Source: an uncultured Bacteroidales bacterium (GTDB taxonomy: Bacteria; Bacteroidota; Bacteroidia; Bacteroidales; Paludibacteraceae). Taken from it: a stretch of 5,416 nt of DNA. A program made the position numbers and the translations under genes. A model generated the notes under the pieces. The model searched no databases and was not told where the DNA came from. It was given only the letters and a program-made list of their open reading frames with translations. The stretch covers positions 1-5,416 of the forward strand of contig CAKUUM010000065.1 in assembly GCA_934692905.1 (NCBI GenBank). The letters are read 5' to 3'. Below are positions 1 to 5,159 of this stretch, in pieces (the stretch's first letter is position 1; each line of letters opens with the position of its first letter).

Positions 1-134
1 CCTGCAAGCACACTCCAAAACGTGAGGCATTGGCTGCACGAAAGTACCTTATCCACCACCTCGGAAATGGCGTGAGACAATCAGAGGTGGTGACTGAGAC
101 TGACCGATACCATGACAACGAAACTTGTCAATAG
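1..134 (+). CDS. Probable 3' end of a rightward gene, hypothetical
   Basis: A frame reading from base 3 is open to a TAG at 132-134, giving 43 residues with no start in view, so the gene would begin upstream of the window. The peptide is mixed and polar (it includes AARKYLIHHLGNGVRQSEVV) and looks more like ordinary coding sequence than the other five frames. Its stop lies 10 bases before the stop of the leftward 142-aa gene, which would make a tight convergent pair. I recognise no domain. A competing reading is that the region is non-coding or that the leftward strand has a tiny hydrophobic ORF here; an inverted repeat (54-62/84-92) falls inside the frame. Confidence is limited by the short length. 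Confidence 0.35.
   Translation, partial: CKHTPKREALAARKYLIHHLGNGVRQSEVVTETDRYHDNETCQ
54..92. repeat. 9-bp perfect inverted repeat (CACCACCTC / GAGGTGGTG)
   Basis: CACCACCTC at 54-62 is the exact reverse complement of GAGGTGGTG at 84-92, with 21 bases between. It could form a hairpin on either strand near the convergent gene ends. There is no T-run after either arm, so an intrinsic terminator is not supported. Confidence 0.45.
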
Positions 135-144
135 TATTGCCATG

Positions 145-573
145 TTATGCCGCGGTTATGGTTAAGGTGAGAGGCACATCCGACACGAACGTCTTGCTGC
201 ACGAGCAGCATGCTATTCGTGCAATGCCGTTTTGTACAGTGCCGATAGAAGGTGTGATACTTCCAATAGCTGTAGCACTAAACACCGGAATGGTAAAGTC
301 TTGACTTACCACCTGCGAGCGTGTGCAGCATGTTCCGCAGTTACAAGGCACATAGTTGATTACACCCTCCACATGGAGCACAACAAGATATTGTGATGCA
401 CCTACGTTGGCAATACTTTTTACGGTAAATTTAGGCGAGAACACGGGTGTTTCGTCCACACAAGCAGGAGTACATAGCTGCTGCGTGATGTTCACGTCAT
501 AATACGGAGCAGTGGCAGTTGCGCCAACTGCAAGTGTGGCTGTAATGTGAGCCGGAAAAGTACGTTTGTTCAT
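145..573 (-). CDS. Cys-rich, beta-rich hypothetical protein (possible virion protein)
   Basis: 142 aa; ATG at 573-571, TAA at 147-145. I do not recognise the family. It is rich in Thr, Val, Ala and Ile, with stretches that look like beta strands from end to end and almost no charged helix. Nine Cys sit in three clusters: C34/C38 (CTPAC), C77/C79/C82/C83 (CNCGTCC) and C122/C123/C125 (CCSC). Such spacing could bind a metal or form disulfides. No signal peptide is evident: the N-terminus MNKRTFPAHITATL lacks a long hydrophobic core. It is the last gene of the leftward operon, 57 bases after the 143-aa gene. With a Gly-rich/coiled-coil partner that also ends in a Cys cluster, a phage structural role is a reasonable inference but not proven. 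The start is preceded by an A/T-rich leader without a clear Shine-Dalgarno site. Confidence 0.8.
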   Translation of the reverse strand: MNKRTFPAHITATLAVGATATAPYYDVNITQQLCTPACVDETPVFSPKFTVKSIANVGASQYLVVLHVEGVINYVPCNCGTCCTRSQVVSQDFTIPVFSATAIGSITPSIGTVQNGIARIACCSCSKTFVSDVPLTLTITAA

Positions 574-630
574 CGTTAAATTTCTGTTTTAGTATAGCGA
601 CGAAGCGAGCCGCCGCTTTGGTTAATAAAC

Positions 631-1062
631 TTATCTCTTCACTTGATAATGCGCTGCGTTCTCTACAGGTAAGTTCTTTTGCAAGAGGTCGGCAAGTTCA
701 TCCAAATCTTCCTCGTCAAACGTAATCATACCCTCGAGTATCGATAGCGGACCGTTGTAGCGCACCTTTTCTATAATGTCGTGCGCCATCTGCGGTATGC
801 TTTCTTCGGGTATTTGCCCAAAATATCGGGCAAGCATGGGTGTGATGAGCGAATTGACCACTGGATGAATGAGAGGTTCAATATCCTTTTGCAGATTGTA
901 TTCCCCACTTACCAAACCTAAAGCACCAATAGATGCTTGTAACGATTGGAGCATGGGCAGACGCATTGCATTGCTGGCAGCAATTTGCGAAATGGCGGGT
1001 CGTGCCCATTCAGACACGACCGCAGCCAAGATTTGCGAATTGGAATATTCCATACTCATCAT
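631..1062 (-). CDS. Helical acidic hypothetical protein
   Basis: 143 aa; begins 3 bases after the stop of the upstream 178-aa gene, so the two are almost certainly co-transcribed and translationally coupled. The start is ambiguous: Met codons 1, 2 and 4 lie within 12 bases (MMSMEYSNSQ), and none has a distinctive ribosome binding site. The protein is predicted by eye to be mostly alpha-helical. Residues 10-75 are amphipathic and Ala/Leu/Ile rich, and residues 114-126 form an acidic patch (FDEEDLDELADLL). There is no Cys and no signal peptide. I do not recognise the family. Position between two Cys-clustered small proteins suggests a phage structural or assembly module; that is inference from context only. 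Confidence 0.8.
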   Translation of the reverse strand: MMSMEYSNSQILAAVVSEWARPAISQIAASNAMRLPMLQSLQASIGALGLVSGEYNLQKDIEPLIHPVVNSLITPMLARYFGQIPEESIPQMAHDIIEKVRYNGPLSILEGMITFDEEDLDELADLLQKNLPVENAAHYQVKR

Positions 1063-1065
1063 GCT

Positions 1066-1602
1066 TTATGCGTTGCAACCGCAACCGCATCCAGTTTGGC
1101 AAACATTGGTTGAAGGAATGAAGAGTTTGGTCACGCTTGAAAGCGAAGCTACCTGTGACTTCAACACATCAATGTTTGCGTTGGCAGCTGCATTGTAAGC
1201 CATTTGCTGTGCGTTGATGGCTTGCTGTGCATCCTTATTTGCGTTTACTCGATCTTCAAGGCGATTCACCTTGCCATCGATATACTGCGTAACCTCTACC
1301 AACTTCTTGTCGGTGTAGTTCTCGCTCTTCTGGATGGCAAGTTCTGTTTTGAGCGTAGAGTTCTCTTGCATCAGATTCGTCTCACTCTTTGTTACGAACC
1401 TTGCATCAGGGTCATTAGGGTTGGCAGTCATTTGCTTGCCATTACCCAAACCACCGAGCAATGCACCACCACCTAACAAGCTGGTAGCCAATCCAGCGAT
1501 GCCGAGACCAAGCGCAGTATTGCCCAGTCCCTTGCTGGCGACATCGTAGTCGCCATTTTGCGTTTTGATTTGCATAATGTTTGTTTTTTGTGTTTCGTCC
1601 AT
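1066..1602 (-). CDS. Gly-rich / coiled-coil hypothetical protein with Cys-rich tail
   Basis: 178 aa, first gene of the leftward operon. Residues 24-54 form a Gly/Leu/Ala-rich hydrophobic segment (GLGIAGLATSLLGGGALLGG), suitable for membrane insertion or tight packing. Residues about 70-160 are polar and heptad-like and suggest coiled coil, with a Gln/Ala/Asn-rich stretch at 124-145. The C-terminus carries C168, C172, C174 and C176 (CQTGCGCGC), echoing the Cys clusters of the 142-aa protein two genes down. The architecture resembles virion-associated or membrane-interacting phage proteins, but I cannot name a family. The ATG at 1602-1600 was taken as start. Met10 (1575-1573) is an alternative and would leave a longer leader behind the predicted promoter (-7 box at 1624-1617), from which the first ATG is only a few bases downstream of the likely transcript start. 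Confidence 0.8.
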   Translation of the reverse strand: MDETQKTNIMQIKTQNGDYDVASKGLGNTALGLGIAGLATSLLGGGALLGGLGNGKQMTANPNDPDARFVTKSETNLMQENSTLKTELAIQKSENYTDKKLVEVTQYIDGKVNRLEDRVNANKDAQQAINAQQMAYNAAANANIDVLKSQVASLSSVTKLFIPSTNVCQTGCGCGCNA

Positions 1603-1616
1603 TATCGGACTTGCTG

Positions 1617-1647
1617 CAAAGGTAGTTGGATGTGAAAGTGGTGAAAA
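1617..1647 (-). promoter_or_regulatory. Leftward Bacteroidota-type promoter
   Basis: On the minus strand TACCTTTG (1624-1617) matches the Bacteroidota -7 element TAnnTTTG. Nineteen bases further upstream is TTTT (1647-1644), a 3-of-4 match to the -33 TTTG. Transcription would begin near 1610, just ahead of the 178-aa gene. A second -7-like match, TAGCTTTG (1775-1768), lacks an upstream partner and is less convincing. Confidence 0.5.
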
Positions 1648-1783
1648 GCAATGGTTATGAAGTATTCTTTGTGTGGAATAATGATTTATGAATGCTTATG
1701 GAAGTATTAGTAAACAAAGGTGAATATTGATTGATATTCTATATTTTGTCTAAAAACGGAAAATAAACAAAGCTAACCTTTGT
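1617..1783. repeat. Three copies of CAAAGGT in the divergent control region
   Basis: CAAAGGT occurs at 1617-1623 and 1715-1721, and in the opposite orientation at 1776-1782 (ACCTTTG). The last two extend to a perfect 8-bp inverted repeat (ACAAAGGT at 1714-1721, ACCTTTGT at 1776-1783). The first overlaps the leftward -7 box and the third covers the rightward -33 TTTG. A separate 6-bp hairpin-like repeat (GAATAT 1722-1727, ATATTC 1734-1739) lies between. These could be operators for a shared regulator, but part of the match is shared simply because both promoters contain TTTG. Confidence 0.35.
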
Positions 1784-1809
1784 GTATCAATATTTAATTA
1801 TTAAATTTG
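1779..1809 (+). promoter_or_regulatory. Rightward Bacteroidota-type promoter for the primase gene
   Basis: TTTG at 1779-1782, a 19-base A/T-rich spacer, then TAAATTTG at 1802-1809. This is an exact match to the Bacteroidota consensus TTTG-N19-21-TAnnTTTG. Transcription should start a few bases after 1809, giving a leader of about 30 bases before the ATG at 1845. The leader is A-rich with no Shine-Dalgarno site, as is usual in this phylum. Confidence 0.75.
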
Positions 1810-1844
1810 CAGCATAAACGAAATTCAAAAATTGAAATATCTGT

Positions 1845-2942
1845 ATGTTCGACGAAATATGCTCCATATATAAATCTGCTACCGATGCTTATGGTCGATT
1901 TGTCGATTATGACACGGGGGAGTGCATTCAGCAAATGTCAATTCGTGAGTTCTGTCTTACGGATAGATGGAAGCCGTATGTGCAACGCTTGCGAGCGATG
2001 CGCCAAGAGTACGGCAGTAAGGCAAAGAAAATGCCGGAGTATATAGCAACCAAAAAGAAACTACCTGGTGCCACACTCAGTGGTCTTTTTTCTCTCTATG
2101 AGGATGATAGCCTTACGCATCCAGGGTCGCGTGTGATGGTGTCGCGTCGCGAAACGCACTTGCAGCAACATACAGGCTGGCTCGCCATTGATATTGACCT
2201 TGACGACAACCAGCAAATCTCCAATTTCGACAATGTGCGTAATTTGGCACAATTCCGTCCCGAGATAGCATTGTTGATGCGCTCCTGTTCTGGCACGGGT
2301 TATTTTGGATTGATACGTCTTGCTTATCCCGAACGCCATAAGGAACAATTCAAAGCTTTGCTCAAAGAGTATGCTGCATTTGGCATTATGCTCGATAAGC
2401 AGTGTGGCAATATAGGTCGTGTGCGTTTTGCTTCGTGGGACGACAAAGAGCATATCTATATCAACGAAAATGCTGTGGCTTATAAGGGTATGGAGGTGAG
2501 CGAAGTAGAATTATCTCCTATCTCGCATTATCAGCGCACATTCTCTGACGTATCAAGGCATGCGCCCTGTGGTGGTACGAGATATGGAGAACGCTCTTGG
2601 GAGAATGATACACCAGATATTGTTTATCTAAAAGCGCAGCGTTTAGTCAGTAAAATTGAGGCAAAGGGTGTTGACATTATGCAGAATTATGACGCATGGG
2701 TGAAGTGTGGTATATCTTTATATAGCATAGACCCAGTAGCAGGAATGGATATGTGGAGACGCGTATCTCGTTTTCGCCCATCAGACTCTAAAGCCCAGCG
2801 AGAATCGGAAATTCGGGAAAGGTGGTCCCAGTTTTCACATTACCCTAAAGTCACAGCAAACACTTTCATTAAGCTTTGTCACCTAAGCAACATTTTTCTC
2901 ACTCGTGATGAACTGAGGGAGATTTATGGAAGAGCGAAGTAA
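1845..2942 (+). CDS. BT4734-like primase with PriCT-2 domain (compact, no helicase)
   Basis: 365 aa. The N-terminal two thirds match the BT4734-like (VirE N-terminal type) domain related to archaeo-eukaryotic primases: KKLPGATLSGLF at 71-82, an acidic metal-binding motif AIDIDLD at 114-120 (D116, D118), SCSGTGYFGLI at 147-157 as the nucleotide-binding turn, and NIGRVRFASWDD at 189-200 with the third acidic position and basic residues. Residues about 265-350 fit PriCT-2 (YDAWVKCGISLYS, then WRRVSRF and RERWSQF). Its likely role is priming or initiating replication of the element. Longer relatives carry a C-terminal P-loop/VirE helicase part; here the protein ends soon after PriCT-2, so a helicase would have to come from elsewhere. 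The gene has its own promoter. Iteron-like repeats begin at its stop codon, and its last 15 codons recur at 4124-4165. An overlapping frame starting at 1807 is ignored because this frame carries the motifs. Confidence 0.88.
   Translation: MFDEICSIYKSATDAYGRFVDYDTGECIQQMSIREFCLTDRWKPYVQRLRAMRQEYGSKAKKMPEYIATKKKLPGATLSGLFSLYEDDSLTHPGSRVMVSRRETHLQQHTGWLAIDIDLDDNQQISNFDNVRNLAQFRPEIALLMRSCSGTGYFGLIRLAYPERHKEQFKALLKEYAAFGIMLDKQCGNIGRVRFASWDDKEHIYINENAVAYKGMEVSEVELSPISHYQRTFSDVSRHAPCGGTRYGERSWENDTPDIVYLKAQRLVSKIEAKGVDIMQNYDAWVKCGISLYSIDPVAGMDMWRRVSRFRPSDSKAQRESEIRERWSQFSHYPKVTANTFIKLCHLSNIFLTRDELREIYGRAK
2891..2932 (+). repeat. 42-bp direct repeat, copy 1 (3' end of the primase gene)
   Basis: Matches 4124-4165 at 37 of 42 positions without gaps, 1233 bases apart in the same orientation. 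Here it encodes the primase C-terminus IFLTRDELREIYG. The five differences are C or T here and A in copy 2, and all fall at third codon positions. Confidence 0.9.
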
Positions 2943-3040
2943 GTTTAGCGCGTCCCTTGTGTAAGTTTCGCGCGAAGTTTGAAAAAGTTATGCGCGAAGA
3001 TTGATGTAACTTATGCGCATCCTTGATGTAACTCATGCGC
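2939..3040 (+). repeat. Five-copy iteron-like direct repeat array (22-23 bp period)
   Basis: A 13-base box, consensus GTAA(G/C)TTATGCGC, occurs at 2939-2951, 2961-2973, 2983-2995, 3006-3018 and 3028-3040. The GCGC cores begin at 2948, 2970, 2992, 3015 and 3037, a spacing of 22, 22, 23 and 22 bases, about two helical turns, so a protein would bind the same face. The last two units share TTGATGTAACT(T/C)ATGCGC. Copy 1 overlaps the primase stop codon. Period, number and position beside a primase are typical of replication-origin iterons; an operator array controlling the downstream radical SAM gene is the alternative. Confidence 0.8.
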
Positions 3041-3102
3041 GTCACGTGACTGGATGATACCATCCTTATGGCTACCTAATGGCTACCTAATGATTTTAGC
3101 CA
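3041..3102. other. Palindrome, small hairpin and 11-bp tandem repeat beside the iterons
   Basis: Immediately after the fifth box comes the perfect palindrome GTCACGTGAC (3041-3050). Next is GGATG-ATAC-CATCC (3052-3065), a 5-bp hairpin, then two exact tandem copies of ATGGCTACCTA (3068-3078, 3079-3089) followed by another ATG. TGGCT (3080-3084) also pairs with AGCCA (3098-3102). The stretch then turns A/T-rich up to the next gene. This organisation (iterons, palindrome, short repeats, A/T-rich DNA) fits an origin or a densely regulated leader. I find no TTTG/TAnnTTTG promoter here. Confidence 0.55.
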
Positions 3103-3124
3103 ATAAATTCAACAAAAAAAGAAT

Positions 3125-4117
3125 ATGATAAGAACATTTAAAACTCGCACTGGATGTATAATTTGCGACACTCGTAATCAACTTGAATACCTTTATGTTG
3201 GTGATTATGGAAAAGAAAACAACATCAAGGCCGATTTTCTCGGTTTGACCAAAGAAATTAACGGTGTTGAGCATCATGGTGTCAACCTTAGAGAAAAGAT
3301 GGTTGTAACCATATCTACTCAGAAAGGTTGTGCCATGAATTGTAAGTTTTGCGATTGTCCCAAGGTTGGTTGTAAGGGTAATGCTTCTGTGTTCGATATG
3401 AGAATGGAAGTTATTACTGCTATGATCTTTGCAAGATGTGACTTTACCTTGCGTTTTAATCTCCACTTGGCACGAATGGGTGAACCGTCTTTGAACTATA
3501 AGAATGTGGCGTTATATTTACAAAATTACCTGCGTAATGATGTAAAAATGTACATGGATGCTAAGGTTATTCATCCTGTGTTTACAACGATGCTTCCTAA
3601 AATACTTGGTATAGACAGACTGAGAGATATATTACTTGACTTCTGCCGTATCAAGAACGAAGTATATAAGGGAGAAGCTGGTTTGCAACTTTCCATCAAT
3701 TCAACCGACGAAGCGCAGAGAAAAGATTTGTTCCGTGGTAAATCGCTTTCTTTGTCTGAAATATCAAGAATTTGTCGTGATTTGCCGATGCCCGTAGGTC
3801 GTAAGTACACATTGAATTTCCCCGTAACCAAAGAAACGAAATTAGAGGCTTCTGTGCTTGATAGTCTTTTTGATAAGGAGAAATTTATTGTAAAGATAAC
3901 TCCAATCCACGAAACCAAAGAGGCTTTGAAAAATGGTATACAGACTGAGGAAGGTTATTACACTTATGATGTGTATAAGCAGTTTGAGCAGCCATTAGTT
4001 CGTGCTGGATGGGATGTGATTGTCTTTGTTCCATCGAAAGAGGAAGACGAAGATAGAATTACTTGTGGCAACGCTCTTTTGAGTTATAATGAAGAATTTG
4101 GCTTCTGTGACGACTAA
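3125..4117 (+). CDS. Divergent RlmN/Cfr-like radical SAM protein
   Basis: 330 aa. Residues 64-76 (STQKGC-AMN-C-KF-C) contain the radical SAM CxxxCxxC motif (C69, C73, C76) in the RlmN-like setting SxQxGC. RMGEPSLNYKNV (117-128) matches the RlmN GEP motif, LQLSINSTDEAQRKDLF (187-203) the strand/helix that follows, and RITCGNALL (311-319) the region of the RlmN methyl-carrier Cys (C314, E. coli C355). By gapless comparison from memory with E. coli RlmN, E49 falls on the general base E105, but T62 replaces the resolving C118. The N-terminal accessory domain is about 56 residues shorter. Extra Cys at 11, 14, 78 and 83 are unusual. RlmN makes m2A at 23S A2503 and tRNA A37, and Cfr makes m8A; this protein's substrate is unknown. 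The ATG at 3125 is preceded by an A-run, with no Shine-Dalgarno site. It ends with tandem stops and looks lower in GC than the leftward genes. It probably forms an operon with the downstream gene. Confidence 0.82.
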   Translation: MIRTFKTRTGCIICDTRNQLEYLYVGDYGKENNIKADFLGLTKEINGVEHHGVNLREKMVVTISTQKGCAMNCKFCDCPKVGCKGNASVFDMRMEVITAMIFARCDFTLRFNLHLARMGEPSLNYKNVALYLQNYLRNDVKMYMDAKVIHPVFTTMLPKILGIDRLRDILLDFCRIKNEVYKGEAGLQLSINSTDEAQRKDLFRGKSLSLSEISRICRDLPMPVGRKYTLNFPVTKETKLEASVLDSLFDKEKFIVKITPIHETKEALKNGIQTEEGYYTYDVYKQFEQPLVRAGWDVIVFVPSKEEDEDRITCGNALLSYNEEFGFCDD

Positions 4118-4187
4118 TAACCAAATATTTCTCACACGTGAAGAACTGAGGGAGATATATGGAAGTATAAATTTAAATGACATATAA
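4089..4187 (+). CDS. 32-codon ORF duplicating the primase C-terminus
   Basis: ATG at 4089, inside the end of the radical SAM gene in the +1 frame, to TAA at 4185-4187, overlapping the start of the 301-aa gene by 11 bases. Residues 13-25 read IFLTREELREIYG, matching the primase end (IFLTRDELREIYG). Every nucleotide difference between the two repeats lies at a third codon position, leaving only D/E inside the motif, so this frame was translated under selection at some time. It may be a live leader or coupling peptide between the two genes, or a remnant of an older primase end left by recombination. No clear ribosome binding site supports the ATG. Confidence 0.35.
   Translation: MKNLASVTTNNQIFLTREELREIYGSINLNDI
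4124..4165 (+). repeat. 42-bp direct repeat, copy 2
   Basis: Second copy of the 2891-2932 repeat (37/42 identical). It lies in the junction between the radical SAM gene and the 301-aa gene. Relative to copy 1 all five changes are to A (4124, 4127, 4136, 4142, 4157). Its last bases GGAAG (4161-4165) sit 11 bases before the ATG at 4177 and could serve as that gene's weak ribosome binding site. Confidence 0.9.
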
Positions 4188-5082
4188 TATGAATCAAGTA
4201 TTTTTCGGGAAAGATGGACTTACCTCTACTTCTGCCAACCATGTAGCTAATATGGCTAAAGAATATGCTGAACGCATTGGTCAGGAGGTAAAAACGTTGC
4301 GTCTTTTCACGCAGAAGGCAAGACTGTTGAGCGACAATACGGAGGCTCTGTTGCAACTTCCGCTTGATTGTCTTGATGAAATACCTAATGCTATTCGCGA
4401 TATTTCAAAGTGTAATGCACTCATTGGATGGCTTCGCGAAGCTATTGCTGAACGTGATAAGTGCAAGAAGGAAACGATGAATTGCTCGTTTTTTCAGTGG
4501 GCACAAAACAATAATGTGATAGTCCCCGTACCACCAGAAGCACCAAAAGAAGTTGGTGATCTTGTGAGCGTTGGGCAAGAAATTTTGAATGTAAAGCAAT
4601 GTGCCAGATATATTGAGTTGAAGACTAAACTCGCTGTATATGGCAAGTTCATACATCCAGAAGGACTATTACCAAAGGCTTTAAAAGAAATGGAACATCA
4701 TAAGGCTAATCCTACGAAAGTAGAAGGTACTGGTCGTGATATGGTTATTTATTCGTATGATGTATCATCATCAGATATTTCGCGTTTAAATAATTTATTT
4801 TTCAATTTGCAAAAGGACTATCGTGCATTACAAGCTGAGCTGAATGGCATTGAGCATAGCTTTCGTATTGAATCCGAGAAGGAATATACAAAGCGTCTTT
4901 CGGAATACAAGGTTCAATACGCTATTTATGAAGATTGCTGTAAAACTTATAATGCAAAGATGGATGCACTTCGCGAGCAATATAAGGAGTGGCAAATGAA
5001 AAAGGCGGATGAAATCGACCAACTGCGCATCATTATTCCAGATTATTTGCATGATATTTTTGTAAAAGTAAATTCTCTCTAA
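4177..5082 (+). CDS. Coiled-coil protein with N-terminal GLTSTSANH motif, unknown function
   Basis: 301 aa from ATG 4177; the in-frame ATG at 4189 (Met5, MNQVFFGK) is an equally natural start. GGAAG at 4161-4165 slightly favours 4177. Residues 9-28 (FFGKDGLTSTSANHVANMAKE region) are compact and motif-like, and I have the impression that STSANH recurs in Bacteroidota proteins of unknown function, but I cannot verify that. The rest is mostly helical: 28-100 amphipathic, a Pro-rich link at 115-124 (VIVPVPPEAPKEV), another helical part to 170, and a long coiled coil at about 195-280 (SRLNNLFFNLQKDYRALQAE onward, KMDALREQYKEWQMKKADEIDQL). Cys are scattered with no metal site. There is no signal peptide or membrane segment, so it is probably cytoplasmic. 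It lies 59 bases after the radical SAM gene on the same strand and 127 bases before the tRNA-like element, suggesting one functional unit. Confidence 0.8.
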   Translation: MTYNMNQVFFGKDGLTSTSANHVANMAKEYAERIGQEVKTLRLFTQKARLLSDNTEALLQLPLDCLDEIPNAIRDISKCNALIGWLREAIAERDKCKKETMNCSFFQWAQNNNVIVPVPPEAPKEVGDLVSVGQEILNVKQCARYIELKTKLAVYGKFIHPEGLLPKALKEMEHHKANPTKVEGTGRDMVIYSYDVSSSDISRLNNLFFNLQKDYRALQAELNGIEHSFRIESEKEYTKRLSEYKVQYAIYEDCCKTYNAKMDALREQYKEWQMKKADEIDQLRIIIPDYLHDIFVKVNSL

Positions 5083-5101
5083 TTATTAGCATAAAAGACG
5101 A

Positions 5102-5145
5102 GTAAGGTCAGACTGAATGGCTTGCCCTGTGAAACTGACTCTTAC
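5102..5145 (+). other. 10-bp hairpin downstream of the 301-aa gene
   Basis: GTAAGGTCAG (5102-5111) pairs with CTGAC-T-CTTAC (5135-5145), with one bulged T at 5140 and a 23-base apical part that can form a small GG-CTTG-CC hairpin. The nearest T-run (5162-5167) is 16 bases beyond the stem, too far for a classical terminator. It may be a 5' domain of the RNA or an mRNA 3'-end structure. Confidence 0.5.
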
Positions 5146-5159
5146 GATGATATTATACG

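Noticed and set aside
76..144. 20-codon hydrophobic leftward ORF after the 142-aa gene (start at 144)
   Set aside because: Very short, no ribosome binding site, and it competes with a more protein-like rightward frame.
869..1476. Rightward frames of 62-109 codons opposite the leftward operon
   Set aside because: They overlap the tightly packed leftward genes, have no promoter or ribosome binding site, and show no protein-like motif.
2061..2453. 130-codon leftward frame opposite the primase
   Set aside because: It lies wholly inside the primase gene, whose frame has recognisable motifs; composition is that of a shadow frame.
2939..3040. CRISPR array
   Set aside because: Repeat boxes are 13 bases with 9-10-base partly similar gaps; a CRISPR needs longer identical repeats and 30-40-base unique spacers, and there are no cas genes.
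2891..4165. Diversity-generating retroelement (all five repeat differences are A in copy 2, like a template/variable pair)
   Set aside because: There is no reverse transcriptase in the window, the repeat is only 42 bp, and the differences are all at third codon positions and nearly silent, which fits ordinary divergence under protein selection.
5046..5076. Promoter for the non-coding RNA (TTTG at 5046-5049, N19, TAAATTCT at 5069-5076)
   Set aside because: The -7 box misses two of six fixed positions and it lies inside the coding region; another TTTG (5059-5062) is no better.
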